DNA from: Streptomyces amritsarensis
Lineage (GTDB): Bacteria > Actinomycetota > Actinomycetes > Streptomycetales > Streptomycetaceae
DNA length: 64,000 bases
Reading direction: 5' to 3'
NCBI RefSeq assembly: GCF_001953875.1
Contig: NZ_MQUR01000015.1
Location: forward strand, 1-64,000
Positions 56,296 through 64,000 of the stretch are shown here, in pieces. The stretch's first letter is position 1; each line of letters starts with the position of its first letter. Position numbers and translations under genes: made by a program. The notes under the pieces were generated by a model. The model did no database searches and was not told where the DNA came from. It was given only the letters and a program-made list of their open reading frames with translations.

Positions 56296-56775
56296 TCAGC
56301 CCAGATCGGGCGCGTGCATGGCGCGCACGCCCTCGATGTTGCCGTCCAGGTAGTGCCGCAGCGACAGCGGGACGAGGTGGACCGCGGCGATGCCCACCCG
56401 GCTGAAGGGCACGCGGACGATCTCGTACTCGCCCTCGGGCTCGTCGACCTCGGGGCCGTGCCGGAGGCCGGGGTCCATGGATTCGAGACGGCAGACGAAG
56501 AAGTGCTGCACCTTCACGCCGGTCACCCCGCCGCCGGCGATGTGTTCGACGGTGTCGACGAAGCAGGGCACAACATCGGTGATCTTCGCGCCGAGTTCCT
56601 CGTGGACCTCTCGGTGGAGGGCGTCGACGACGGTGGCGTCCGAGGACTCCACTCCCCCGCCGGGGGTGACCCAGTACGGGTCGACGCCGGGCTTGGTGCG
56701 CTTGATGAGGATCAGGTCGTCACCGTCGAGCAGGATCGCGCGAGCGGTGCGTTTGACCACGGGACGTTCGGTCAT
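56296..56775 (-). CDS. Nudix hydrolase
   Basis: 159 residues from ATG 56775. The Nudix helix is visible as GGGVESSDATVVDALHREVHEELGAKI (core REVHEELG), preceded by ARAILLDGDDLILIKRTKPGVDPYWVTPGGG, a typical (d)NTP or nucleoside-diphosphate hydrolase N-terminus. Likely a housecleaning pyrophosphohydrolase; substrate not predictable. It lies between the flavohaemoglobin and LysR genes, convergent with the former. Confidence 0.88.
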   Translation of the reverse strand: MTERPVVKRTARAILLDGDDLILIKRTKPGVDPYWVTPGGGVESSDATVVDALHREVHEELGAKITDVVPCFVDTVEHIAGGGVTGVKVQHFFVCRLESMDPGLRHGPEVDEPEGEYEIVRVPFSRVGIAAVHLVPLSLRHYLDGNIEGVRAMHAPDLG

Positions 56776-56835
56776 GGGAGAAGAGTGGCCCGCCGCTCCG
56801 CTTCTGAAACGCGCCACGGGCCGGAAACAGGGGGC

Positions 56836-57741
56836 TCACCAGTGCACGGCGGCATCCAGCAGCCGCTCGCGGGCGCGGGCGAGGTGGGCGAGGGAGGGGC
56901 TCCCCGTCCGCAGCACCAGGAACCAGGTGCGCAGCGGTGGTACGGCAGGCTCGGCCACGGCGGTGATCCGGCCGCTGTCGAGGGCGTCCTGGCACAGGTA
57001 GCGGGGCAGCACGGCGAGCCCCGCGCCCGCCATGACGCATTCCAGTACGCCGCGCAGGTCGGGTGCGACCACGGTGGCGGCGAGGGACCTGGCGTCCGGC
57101 AGGGTGTCGAAGACGGCGCTCCAGTACCGGGTGACGAGCGGCAGGGTCTCGTGGACCTCGACCAGCGGGATGCCCTCCAGCGCTGCGGGGCCGTCGTCCC
57201 GCAGCCGGTCCGTGTCGACGAGGGCGGCCCAGTAGGGCGCTGCGACCAGCACGTGCTCCTCGTCGCACAGGGCGGTCGCCGTGAAGGGCCCGCCGCGGGG
57301 CCGGGCGGTGGTGACGACGAGGTCGTGGTGGCCGGCGGCGAGCCCGTCGAGGACGGTCGCGGAGTCGCTCTGCAGGGTGGCGCGCAGGGTGTGGCCCTGG
57401 CCCACGAGGGGCGCGAGGGCGGGAAGCACCCGCAGCGACAGGAACTCGGCGGGCCCCGCGACGTGGAGGGACCGCAGCCCGCCCGCGTCCTCCCGCTCGG
57501 ACTCGGTGATCCGGAGCAGGGCGTCGAGGTGCGGGGCGGCCTTGTGGGCGAGTTCGTCGCCGACGGCGGTGGGAGTGACCCCGCGGGCCCGGCGGTGGAA
57601 CAGCGGCCGCCCCAACTGGCGCTCCAGCGTGCGGATCTGCGAGGTCACGGCGGGCTGGGACAGCCCGAGGAGGGCGGCGGCGCGCGTGAACGAGCCCGCC
57701 CGGTGAACGGTGACGAAGGTGCGCAGCAGGGCCAGATCCAT
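56836..57741 (-). CDS. LysR family transcriptional regulator
   Basis: 301 residues from ATG 57741 with GAGAGG upstream. The N-terminal winged HTH is canonical: MDLALLRTFVTVHRAGSFTRAAALLGLSQPAVTSQIRTLERQLGRPLFHRR. The effector-binding domain follows (~90-301). It lies downstream of the cystathionine-lyase-type gene on the same strand, separated by a terminator. Target genes unknown; a 7-bp inverted repeat GACTCTG/CAGAGTC at 57810-57826 upstream may be its operator. Confidence 0.92.
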   Translation of the reverse strand: MDLALLRTFVTVHRAGSFTRAAALLGLSQPAVTSQIRTLERQLGRPLFHRRARGVTPTAVGDELAHKAAPHLDALLRITESEREDAGGLRSLHVAGPAEFLSLRVLPALAPLVGQGHTLRATLQSDSATVLDGLAAGHHDLVVTTARPRGGPFTATALCDEEHVLVAAPYWAALVDTDRLRDDGPAALEGIPLVEVHETLPLVTRYWSAVFDTLPDARSLAATVVAPDLRGVLECVMAGAGLAVLPRYLCQDALDSGRITAVAEPAVPPLRTWFLVLRTGSPSLAHLARARERLLDAAVHW

Positions 57742-57809
57742 CGCGACACCTCTCGGTGGGGGCCTACAACTATAAATATGCAGATAGGCCCCTGTCGCTA
57801 CCGTGATTG

Positions 57810-57826
57810 GACTCTGACGCAGAGTC
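57810..57826 (-). promoter_or_regulatory. Possible LysR operator
   Basis: GACTCTG-ACG-CAGAGTC, a 7-bp perfect inverted repeat with 3-bp spacer, 69 nt upstream of the LysR start and near an unusually AT-rich TATAAATAT stretch (57771-57779). Confidence 0.4.
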
Positions 57827-57866
57827 AACTAGCCTTGTCGCGTGGTTCTTCGCGCGCGGAACCCGG

Positions 57867-57903
57867 GGCGGTCCGAGCCACTAGGGGGGAGGCTCGGACC
57901 GCC
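57867..57903 (-). terminator. Terminator after the PLP-enzyme gene
   Basis: A 13-bp perfect stem GGCGGTCCGAGCC (57867-57879) with its complement (57891-57903), 11-nt loop, 14 nt past the gene's stop. Confidence 0.82.
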
Positions 57904-57916
57904 TTCCACCTCGTGT

Positions 57917-59086
57917 TCAGCGGTCGACTCCGGCCGGGTCGAGGGCACGGTCGAGTGCCCGCAGGACGTCCGCGACCAGGTCCTCGGTGTCCTCGGCTCC
58001 CGCGGAGAAGCGGATGAAGCCCTCGGGTACGGCGTCGCCGCCCCACCGTCCGCGCCGCTCGGCCGTGGACCGTACGCCACCGAAACTCGTGGCGTCCTCG
58101 ACCAGGCGCAGGGCGGCCATGAACCGCTCCGCGTGGGCCCGGCCGGGCAGGGTGAAGGAGACCACCGAGCCGAAGCCGCGCATCTGGCGGGCGGCGGTCT
58201 TGTGGGAGGGGTCCATGGTCAGCCCCGGGTAGCGCACCCCGCTCACCTCGCGGCGGTCGCCCAGCGCCTCCGCGACGGCCTGGGCGTTGGCCCACTGGCG
58301 CTGGGCGCGCAGCTGGATCGTGGCCAGCGATCGGTGGGCGAGCCAGGCCTCCATGGGCCCGGGGATCGCGCCGACGATCTTGCGCCACCCCCTGACGCGG
58401 GCCGCGAGTTCGGGGTCGCGGCACACGACGTACCCGAGCAGCAGGTCGCCGTGGCCGGTGAGGCCCTTGGTGCCGCTCGCCACGGAGAAGTCCGCCCCGA
58501 GCTCCAGGGGCCGCTGTCCGAGTGGCGTGGCGAGGGTGTTGTCCACGGCGACCAGGGTCCCGCCGGCGTGGGCGGCCTCCGCGAGACGCCGTACGTCGCA
58601 CACGTCGAGCCCGGGATTGGACGGCGTCTCGATCCACAGCATCCGGGCCCCGTCGAGGACCTCGAGCTGGGCGTCCGCGCCGGTGGGCGCGGTGCGGACG
58701 TGGATCCCGTAGGCCTCCAGCTGTTCGCGCAGGAGGGGCAGCGCCTGGTAGCCGTCGTCGGGCAGGACGACGGTGTCGCCGGTGCGGGCCTGGGAGAGCA
58801 GGACGGCGGCGATCGCCGCCATGCCGGAGGCGAAGACGACGGTGTGCACGTCCTGGCCGGGGGCCTCCAGCTCTCCGATCGCCCGTTCCAGCAGGGTCCA
58901 GGTCGGATTGGTGTCGCGGCCGTAGGCGTACGGGCCCTCGACGTCTCCGGGGAGGTGGAAGTGGGCGGCGAAGACCGGCCCCGGCAGGGGCGGTTCGTTC
59001 TTGACGACCTCGGGCAGGCCGGCGCGCACGGCGCGGGTGCCGTCGCCGATCGGCTCGCCGGGGCCTTCGGGGTAGTGCTCGTTCAC
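57917..59086 (-). CDS. Cystathionine gamma-lyase/synthase family PLP enzyme
   Basis: 389 residues from GTG 59086. PLP-lysine motif ASGTKGLTGHGDLLLG; substrate loop FASGMAAIAAVLL; PLP-phosphate-binding MLWIETPSNPG. The sulfur-amino-acid PLP enzymes act on cystathionine, homocysteine or methionine; the exact one cannot be chosen from sequence. The GTG overlaps the stop of the phosphatase gene (GTGA), so they are translationally coupled, suggesting a shared function. Confidence 0.9.
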   Translation of the reverse strand: MNEHYPEGPGEPIGDGTRAVRAGLPEVVKNEPPLPGPVFAAHFHLPGDVEGPYAYGRDTNPTWTLLERAIGELEAPGQDVHTVVFASGMAAIAAVLLSQARTGDTVVLPDDGYQALPLLREQLEAYGIHVRTAPTGADAQLEVLDGARMLWIETPSNPGLDVCDVRRLAEAAHAGGTLVAVDNTLATPLGQRPLELGADFSVASGTKGLTGHGDLLLGYVVCRDPELAARVRGWRKIVGAIPGPMEAWLAHRSLATIQLRAQRQWANAQAVAEALGDRREVSGVRYPGLTMDPSHKTAARQMRGFGSVVSFTLPGRAHAERFMAALRLVEDATSFGGVRSTAERRGRWGGDAVPEGFIRFSAGAEDTEDLVADVLRALDRALDPAGVDR

Positions 59087-59574
59087 GGGGTGTGCTCCTT
59101 CATCGCCTCGCGTACGGCGTCCAGCAGTCCGGGGCTCGCCGCCTCGACGAGCTCCAGGCACTCCTCGAAGCCGTCGAGCGACCCGTAGTAGGGGTCCGGC
59201 ACGTCGTGCTGACCGGCCGGGGCCGCCGGATCGTAGGACCGCAGCAGGCGGACCTTCGCGGCGTCCTGCGCAGTGGGTGCGAGGGCCCGCAGGTCGCGCA
59301 GGTGCCCGGCGTCGAGCGCGATGACGAGGTCCAGGCGGGAGAACCAGGAGGAGCGGAACTGCCGGGCGCGGTGGTCCTGGGTGTAACCGGCGGCCTCCAG
59401 GACGGAGACGGTGCGCGGGTCGGCACCGTCGCCCTCGTGCCAGCCGCCCGTCCCGGCGCTGTCCACCTCGACGAGGGCGCCGAGGCCGGCCCGTGCCACA
59501 TGGGCGCGGAAGACGGACTCGGCCATGGGGGAGCGGCATATGTTGCCCGTGCAGACGAAGCAGACGCGGTACAT
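59083..59574 (-). CDS. Low-molecular-weight protein tyrosine phosphatase
   Basis: 163 residues. Active-site loop CTGNICRSPM (C-x5-R-S) right at the start, typical of LMW-PTPs, with the general acid in DVPDPYYGSLDGF. It dephosphorylates tyrosine residues; bacterial homologues act on exopolysaccharide kinases or on phospho-arginine. The target here is unknown. Downstream neighbour is the PLP enzyme (4-nt overlap); upstream is a small membrane protein, 11 nt before. Confidence 0.93.
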   Translation of the reverse strand: MYRVCFVCTGNICRSPMAESVFRAHVARAGLGALVEVDSAGTGGWHEGDGADPRTVSVLEAAGYTQDHRARQFRSSWFSRLDLVIALDAGHLRDLRALAPTAQDAAKVRLLRSYDPAAPAGQHDVPDPYYGSLDGFEECLELVEAASPGLLDAVREAMKEHTP

Positions 59575-59585
59575 GTGCAGCCCGG

Positions 59586-59966
59586 TCAGTCGTTGTCGGG
59601 AAGGACCAGGTTGGCGGCCCAGGAGACGATGGAGATGATCAGGCCGCCGATCAGCGCCGACCAGAAGTTGTCCACGTGGAAGCTCAGGTCGAACTGGTCG
59701 GCCAGCCACGAGGTCAGCAGCAGCATCAGCGCGTTCACGACGAGGGTGAACAGGCCGAGCGTGAGGATGAACAGCGGCAGCGACAGCAGCTTCACCAGGG
59801 GCTTGACGATGAGGTTGACCAGGCCGAAGAGCAGGGCGACCAGGATCAGGGTCAGTGTCCGGCGGCCCATCGTGCTGCCGTCGTCCAGGGTGATGCCGGC
59901 AACCAGCCAGATGGCCACGGCCAGGGCCGCCGCGTTGGCGAGCGTCTTGACTACGAAATTCGTCAT
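59586..59966 (-). CDS. Phage-holin-like small membrane protein
   Basis: 126 residues with four hydrophobic helices (TLANAAALAVAIWLVAGITL; LILVALLFGLVNLIVKPLV; LPLFILTLGLFTLVVNALMLLLTSWLA; ALIGGLIISIVSWAANLVL), the pattern of the holin-4-2/DUF family common in bacterial chromosomes. Despite the name there is no phage near. Function unknown; probably in the same operon as the phosphatase. Confidence 0.82.
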   Translation of the reverse strand: MTNFVVKTLANAAALAVAIWLVAGITLDDGSTMGRRTLTLILVALLFGLVNLIVKPLVKLLSLPLFILTLGLFTLVVNALMLLLTSWLADQFDLSFHVDNFWSALIGGLIISIVSWAANLVLPDND

Positions 59967-60055
59967 GTGTCTGATCGTGGCAGAGAAGATCCCGGTGGGA
60001 CATCCGCAGATCAGCGGATGCGAGGGAACGATCGAGTACAAGGGGCACAACGACG

Positions 60056-60373
60056 ATGAAAGCCTTCCGGCTTGACGAGCTCGAAGCGGAGCGGGCCGCC
60101 AACGACGGCGCCTATCTGCAGTTCCTGCGCGAGCGGAACATGTCGGTCGGGCTGTACGCGCTCGACGCCGGCCAGATCGATCCGCAGCGGCCGCACGGTC
60201 AGGACGAGGTGTACTTCGTCGTCAGCGGGAGGGCCGCGATCACGGTCGGGGAGGAGACCACCACCGTGGCGCGCGGCAGCGTCGTCTACGTGCCGGCGGG
60301 CGTCCCGCACAAGTTCCACCACATCACCGAGGACCTGAAGGTGATGGTGGTGTTCTCCCCGCCGGAGGGCTGA
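60056..60373 (+). CDS. Cupin-domain protein
   Basis: 105 residues, one small beta-barrel cupin. Motif 1 is H-rich (QRPHGQDEVYFVVSG, the G(x)5HxH(x)3,4E(x)6G region partly met: PHGQDEVYFVVSG) and motif 2 G(x)5PxG(x)2H(x)3N is GSVVYVPAGVPHKFHHIT. Metal-binding residues are mostly present. Enzyme or ligand-binding role not assignable. Divergent from the holin-like gene; an ATG start with poor leader. Confidence 0.85.
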   Translation: MKAFRLDELEAERAANDGAYLQFLRERNMSVGLYALDAGQIDPQRPHGQDEVYFVVSGRAAITVGEETTTVARGSVVYVPAGVPHKFHHITEDLKVMVVFSPPEG

Positions 60374-60437
60374 GCGGCCCGGGTGAGGGTCGCGCCCCTG
60401 CTCCCCCTAAGGGGCGGATCAGGGGACTGCGAGGGCT

Positions 60438-60461
60438 CGCGGGCCCCGATCGGGGCCCGCG
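60438..60461 (+). terminator. Palindrome after the cupin gene
   Basis: A 24-bp perfect palindrome, CGCGGGCCCCGA and its complement, 64 nt after the cupin stop. Confidence 0.65.
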
Positions 60462-60520
60462 GACTCCTAGCATCGAAAGCAGGAAGTCACGGACGGGAAG
60501 ACCAGGAAGAGGTCGAGGAC

Positions 60521-60748
60521 ATGAACGGGATCCGGGAGATATTCGCAGGCATGCCCTGGTGGGTGAAGTGGGTCGCCGTTCCGCTGCTGGCGCTGTTCGT
60601 GTTCGGCGGTGTCATCACCAGCATCCTGGGCGCGCTGATCTCGTTCGCCTTCAAGCTGCTGCTCTTCGTCGGCCTCGTCGGCGGTCTGATCTTCGCCGTG
60701 AAGAAGCTCGGCGGCGGACGTTCGAAGTCCTCCTCCACCGAGTGGTAG
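60521..60748 (+). CDS. DUF5326 family small membrane protein
   Basis: 75 residues from ATG 60521 with AGGAAGAGG nearby. Begins MNGIREIFAGMPWWVKWVAVPLLALFVFGGVI, two helices (the second FAFKLLLFVGLVGGLIFAV), and a basic/Ser tail. This matches the streptomycete DUF5326 family of unknown function, usually found close to ssgR. Confidence 0.85.
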   Translation: MNGIREIFAGMPWWVKWVAVPLLALFVFGGVITSILGALISFAFKLLLFVGLVGGLIFAVKKLGGGRSKSSSTEW

Positions 60749-60993
60749 GTGACGGGCGGGGGCGGTTCCCTCGTTAACCCAGCTGAGGGAACCGGACGCC
60801 CTGAACCGCTCACAGCCCCGGAATCGGTGGATAGAGTCGCGAACTGTGCCGTTCCTGGGCACGAGAGCCGGCGGCACCGCCTGACCTGTGGTGACGCCGA
60901 CGACCCGCCGAGCGCGACCCCCAGGACCCGGCATGAGCGGGGGCGGCCCCCGCGGGGCGGGCCACCCCTGAAGGCCCGCCGCCACGCCTGGGG

Positions 60994-61770
60994 GTGAGCT
61001 TGTCTCCGGTCCACAATGCGGGTGTGCCGACACTGATCGGTTCGGTGCAGAGGGCGCTGAGGCTGCTCGAAGCCGCGGGATCCCACAGCGGGGGAGCCCC
61101 GGCGAAGCAGCTGGCGCGTGAGGCCGGGCTCCCGCTTCCCACCGCCTACCACCTGCTGCGCACCCTGACGCACGAGGGCTATCTGCGCAGAGAGGGCGGA
61201 GTCTTCGTACTCGGTGCCGCGGCCGGCAGGCTGGCCGGCGGGGGCCTCCAGCAGAAACGTCGCACCATGATCCGCGACTCGCTCGCGCACTTCCGCGACG
61301 CGGTCGGGGCGCCCGTCTACTTCGCGGTCTACCGCGAGGGTGAAATCGAGGTCGTGGGTGTCTCGGACACCCCGGGCAGTCCGGCGTGCGAGGAGTGGGC
61401 CGACTTCCGTGCGACGGGATTCGCGCATGCGATCGGGCAGTGCCTGCTCGGCCAGCTCGACGAGAGCGGGCGCAGGGACTATTACGACCGCCATCCGGTA
61501 GAGGCCATCACCCCTTATACCGTGCGTGATCTGCGCGCGCTGGAGAACCGGATCGGGGCCCTGGGGCGAATGCAGCCTGTAATCGAACGGCAGGAATATG
61601 CCTTGGGCACGGTCTGTGCCGCCATCCCCATCACCGCCGGAGATACGGCCGCCACGATGGCCATTTCTTTGCCCCTGCACCAGGAAGATCGATTGCTGTA
61701 TGTAGTCGATCGGCTACGGAGTGAAGTAGGCGCGCTGTTGAGCACCCTCTCGTTCTCTATCAGTATCTGA
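60994..61770 (+). CDS. ssgR: IclR-family regulator SsgR
   Basis: 258 residues, GTG start (GTG 61024, VPTLIGSV, is an alternative). N-terminal winged HTH (VQRALRLLEAAGSHSGGAPAKQLAREAGLPLPTAYHLLRTLTHEGYL) and the IclR effector domain (MIRDSLAHFRDAVGAPVYFAVYREGEIEVVG). Identified by position: immediately upstream of ssgA on the same strand, as SsgR is in S. coelicolor, where it activates ssgA for sporulation. Confidence 0.93.
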   Translation: MSLSPVHNAGVPTLIGSVQRALRLLEAAGSHSGGAPAKQLAREAGLPLPTAYHLLRTLTHEGYLRREGGVFVLGAAAGRLAGGGLQQKRRTMIRDSLAHFRDAVGAPVYFAVYREGEIEVVGVSDTPGSPACEEWADFRATGFAHAIGQCLLGQLDESGRRDYYDRHPVEAITPYTVRDLRALENRIGALGRMQPVIERQEYALGTVCAAIPITAGDTAATMAISLPLHQEDRLLYVVDRLRSEVGALLSTLSFSISI

Positions 61771-61867
61771 AAACTCACTCCTTGTGATCCGCATGCGCTT
61801 CCACCACTCTTGTCAAGAGGGCCCTGGGGGATCATTCCTGGCCACTTCCACTACAGCGGGGTAGGCA

Positions 61868-62317
61868 ATGCGCGAGTCCGTACAGGCAGAGGTCATGATG
61901 AGTTTCCTCGTTTCCGAGGAGCTCTCGTTCCGGATCCCGGTGGAACTCCGGTACGACGCCCGTGACCCCTACGCAGTCCGCCTGACCTTCCACCTTCCCG
62001 GAGACGCGCCCGTGACCTGGGCGTTCGGCCGGGAGTTGCTCCTCGACGGCATCAACAAGCCCTGCGGTGACGGCGACGTGCACATCGCCCCCACCAGCCC
62101 CGAGGAGCTGTCCGACGTCCACATCCGGCTCCAGGTCGGCGGCGACCGGGCCCTGTTCCGGGCCGGCGCGGCGCCGCTCGTCGCGTTCCTCGACCGCACC
62201 GACCGGCTCGTTCCGCTCGGACAGGAGCGGAGCACGGGCGATTTCGAGGAACACCTGGACGAGGCGCTCGGCAGAATCCTGGCCGAGTCGAAGCAGAACG
62301 AGCAGAACGCCGGCTGA
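61868..62317 (+). CDS. ssgA: Sporulation-specific cell division protein SsgA
   Basis: 149 residues. Starts MRESVQAEVMMSFLVSEELSFRIPVELRYDARDPYAVRLTFHLPG and continues APVTWAFGRELLLDG..., closely matching my recollection of SsgA-like proteins; length is that of SALPs. SsgA activates septation in aerial hyphae and influences peptidoglycan remodelling. 97 nt after ssgR, probably under SsgR control. Only actinomycetes with complex development carry SsgA. Confidence 0.95.
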   Translation: MRESVQAEVMMSFLVSEELSFRIPVELRYDARDPYAVRLTFHLPGDAPVTWAFGRELLLDGINKPCGDGDVHIAPTSPEELSDVHIRLQVGGDRALFRAGAAPLVAFLDRTDRLVPLGQERSTGDFEEHLDEALGRILAESKQNEQNAG

Positions 62318-62359
62318 ACCGCCGCCCGGACCGGCCCACCACCCGGGCCGAACCGCCGT

Positions 62360-63739
62360 TCAGCGCTTGCGCCGTCGGCCCCGGCCGCCGCGTACCGGTC
62401 CCGAGCCCGGTGCGACGGCCGGGGATTCCGGCCGGTCGGCCGAAACCACCAGCGCGGCCAGCGCCGTGGTCACGGGCACCGAGGCCACCAGCCCGATCGA
62501 GCCGACGAGGGTCCGTACGATCTCCACCGCGACCAGCTCGCTGTTGGCCACCGAACCCATGCTGCTGTTGGCGATCGAGAACAACAGGAGCAGCGGGAGC
62601 GCGGCGCCCGCGTAGGCCAGCACCAGGGTGTTGACCACCGACGCGATGTGGTCGCGGCCGATCCTGATGGCGGCCCGGTACAGGGACCGCGGGCCCATCG
62701 ACGGGTCCGCCTGGTGGAGTTCCCAGACCGCCGAGGTCTGGGTGACCGTCACGTCGTCGAGGACGCCGAGCGATCCGATGATGATCCCGGCGAGCAGCAG
62801 GCCGCTCATGTCGATGTCCGGGTAGAGCCCGTGGATCAGACCTGTGTTGTCGTCGGTGTTGCCGCTGAGGAACGCCCAGTCGATGAACACCGAGCCCAGC
62901 AGGCCGATCAGCAGCAGCGACACGAGCGTGCCCAGGACGGCCACCGAGGTGCGGGCGGTCAGGCCGTGGCACATGTAGAGCGCGATCAGCATGATCGCGC
63001 TCGCCCCGACCACCGCGACCACCAGCGGGTTCGACCCCTGGAGGATGGCGGGGAGGATGAAGAGCGTCAGCACGCCGAAGCTGACGACCAGCGCGATCAG
63101 CGCGAACAGCCCGCGCATCCGCCCGACCAGGACGACCGAGAGCGCGAAGATGCCGGCCAGCACCGCCAGCGGGAGCTTGCGGTTCACGTCGATCACCGAG
63201 TACTGGAGGTCGCGGGGCGCGTCGGGGGCGTACGCCACCACCACCTCCTGACCGTCCGCCAACTGCCGCGGCGCGCCCGGTTGGACGATCTCCACGAAGG
63301 TGCGTCCCTTGTCCGGGCCGCTCCCGATCTCGACGGTGGCCTTCTTGCAGTCGCCGGTCTGCGCGGGCCGGGCCCCGCCGCCCGCCGGGGTGGACCCCTC
63401 GCCGGCCGGCGGCACCTGCGAGGCGTTCACGGATTTGCAGTCGACGAGTTCCAGCGAGACGACCTTGGCCTGCTGGGTCTGCCGGTCGAAGCCCACCCCG
63501 CTGCGCTCGTGGTCCGGCGTGCCGCCCGGCCAGAGGACCGCCAGGCCGACGAAGACGGCGACGGCGAAGGGGATCAGGACGGCCGCGATGACCTTGCGCA
63601 GGTGCTTCGAGACAGGGGCGGCCGGCCCGTGACCGTGGCTGTGGGAGTGGCCGGAGGAAGGCCCGTTTCCCGTGTGTGCGTGGCCGGAGTGGCCGTGGGG
63701 GTCGGTGGGCTCGGTGGGGGGCTGCGGCGAGGACGTCAC
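62360..63739 (-). CDS. YibE/F family multipass membrane protein
   Basis: About 459 residues from GTG 63739; a GTG at 63772 is a longer alternative. The N-terminal ~50 residues are His/Gly/Ser-rich (GHSGHAHTGNGPSSGHSHSHGHG), possibly metal-binding. A membrane helix follows, then a ~120-residue extracytoplasmic domain with Cys (VDCKSVNASQ; GDCKKATVEI), then about seven membrane helices of the YibE/F fold, including LGVLDDVTVTQTSAVWELHQADP. Function of the family is unknown; transport is suspected. Divergent from thiC. Confidence 0.88.
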   Translation of the reverse strand: MTSSPQPPTEPTDPHGHSGHAHTGNGPSSGHSHSHGHGPAAPVSKHLRKVIAAVLIPFAVAVFVGLAVLWPGGTPDHERSGVGFDRQTQQAKVVSLELVDCKSVNASQVPPAGEGSTPAGGGARPAQTGDCKKATVEIGSGPDKGRTFVEIVQPGAPRQLADGQEVVVAYAPDAPRDLQYSVIDVNRKLPLAVLAGIFALSVVLVGRMRGLFALIALVVSFGVLTLFILPAILQGSNPLVVAVVGASAIMLIALYMCHGLTARTSVAVLGTLVSLLLIGLLGSVFIDWAFLSGNTDDNTGLIHGLYPDIDMSGLLLAGIIIGSLGVLDDVTVTQTSAVWELHQADPSMGPRSLYRAAIRIGRDHIASVVNTLVLAYAGAALPLLLLFSIANSSMGSVANSELVAVEIVRTLVGSIGLVASVPVTTALAALVVSADRPESPAVAPGSGPVRGGRGRRRKR

Positions 63740-63814
63740 CAGCAGATCATCGCAAGAGATGAGGGGGCCCACTGTTCAGCACGCCATGGATGACGCTAGC
63801 GTGGGGGCTACTTT

Positions 63815-63945
63815 GCACAACGCGGGAGCTCGGAGCACCGGGCTGAGAGGGCGCTGATCACCGTACGCGATCACGAATGCGTACGGGAGGAGGCTGCGTC
63901 GACCGCCGAACCTGTTACCGGGTAATGCCGGCGTAGGGAGATCAG
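63815..63945 (+). promoter_or_regulatory. TPP (THI-box) riboswitch upstream of thiC
   Basis: The conserved core CTGAGAGG (63843-63850) and the 3' half ACCTGTTACCGGGTAATGCCGGCGTAGGGAG (63910-63940 region) match the thiamine-pyrophosphate aptamer (CUGAGA ... ACCUG(A)U ... GGxUAAUxCCxGCGxAGGGA). An inserted GC-rich arm with two CGTACG-like elements (~63862-63883) fits the variable P3 extension. It ends just before the thiC ATG, so TPP binding likely blocks the ribosome site. Boundaries are approximate. Confidence 0.92.
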
Positions 63946-63950
63946 GTCTC

Positions 63951-64000
63951 ATGACCATTCAGGACGCACGCACGCCTGCCGTCAGCCAGGACGCCGACGG
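63951..64000 (+). CDS. thiC: Phosphomethylpyrimidine synthase ThiC, N-terminus only
   Basis: The reading frame MTIQDARTPAVSQDADG is cut by the window end. The sequence matches the Streptomyces ThiC N-terminus in my memory and the TPP riboswitch before it supports the call. ThiC makes the thiamine pyrimidine from AIR in a radical SAM reaction. Only 16-17 residues are visible. Confidence 0.82.
   Translation, partial: MTIQDARTPAVSQDAD

Noticed and set aside
59586-59966. Prophage remnant suggested by the holin-like gene
   Set aside because: Only this family-level similarity points to phage; all neighbours are ordinary chromosomal genes and no integrase, att site or capsid gene is visible.

Overview
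The window is the chromosomal replication-origin region of a Streptomyces or close relative. It has very high GC, with G/C at most third codon positions. The markers are the dnaA-oriC-dnaN order with a DnaA that has a long disordered domain II, many copies of the Streptomyces parS site (GTTTCACGTGAAAC), the sporulation pair ssgR-ssgA, and actinomycete-only small genes (DLW-39, DUF3566, DUF5326 families). Gene order closely follows the oriC neighbourhood I recall from S. coelicolor. I cannot name the species. I see no insertion sequence, prophage, CRISPR array or island-like stretch: this is core chromosome.

Layout. 1-5.1 kb: cytoplasmic LysM protein, tRNA-Ala, HTH protein plus membrane Ser/Thr kinase, secreted membrane-anchored protein, DLW-39 peptide, tRNA-Ile. 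5.2-17.4 kb, minus strand: DUF3566 protein, gyrA, gyrB, dciA (DUF721), recF, 6-phosphogluconate dehydrogenase, dnaN, oriC (14.9-15.6 kb, about 20 DnaA boxes), dnaA. 17.8-24.3 kb, plus strand: rpmH, rnpA, yidD, yidC, jag, rsmG, parA, parB, GNAT. 24.3-33.9 kb, minus strand: trxA, trxB (with a textbook sigma-R promoter), anti-sigma factor, ECF sigma factor, pseudokinase, murJ/mviN, DUF6049 protein. 34-45.8 kb: CCA-adding enzyme, MFS transporter, inositol-3-phosphate synthase with a PadR regulator, class A PBP, GT87-type membrane protein, alanine-racemase-like protein, FemX-like aminoacyltransferase, small membrane protein. 46-51.1 kb: rpsF-ssb-rpsR-rplI, MATE transporter, dnaB preceded by a second DnaA-box cluster. 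51.1-64 kb: serine hydrolase, two GNATs, HAD phosphatase, flavohaemoglobin, Nudix, LysR, cystathionine-lyase-type enzyme, low-MW phosphatase, holin-like membrane protein, cupin, DUF5326, ssgR, ssgA, YibE/F, and a TPP riboswitch leading into a thiC cut off by the window end.

How they work together. The window concentrates replication initiation (DnaA, oriC, DnaN, DnaB, DciA, SSB, gyrase, RecF), origin segregation (ParAB and 11 exact parS sites, all on the dnaA side of oriC between 21.4 and 54.3 kb), membrane insertion (YidC), cell-wall assembly (MurJ, pseudokinase, PBP, FemX) and thiol/redox homeostasis (TrxAB, inositol phosphate for mycothiol).

No wholly new defence or biosynthetic system is visible. 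The most interesting signals are regulatory or structural: a DnaA-box cluster before dnaB; parS sites written into coding sequence as the same VSRET peptide in three unrelated proteins; a parS forming one arm of a terminator; a catalytically dead kinase beside MurJ; and an alanine-racemase-fold protein that appears to lack the second catalytic residue.
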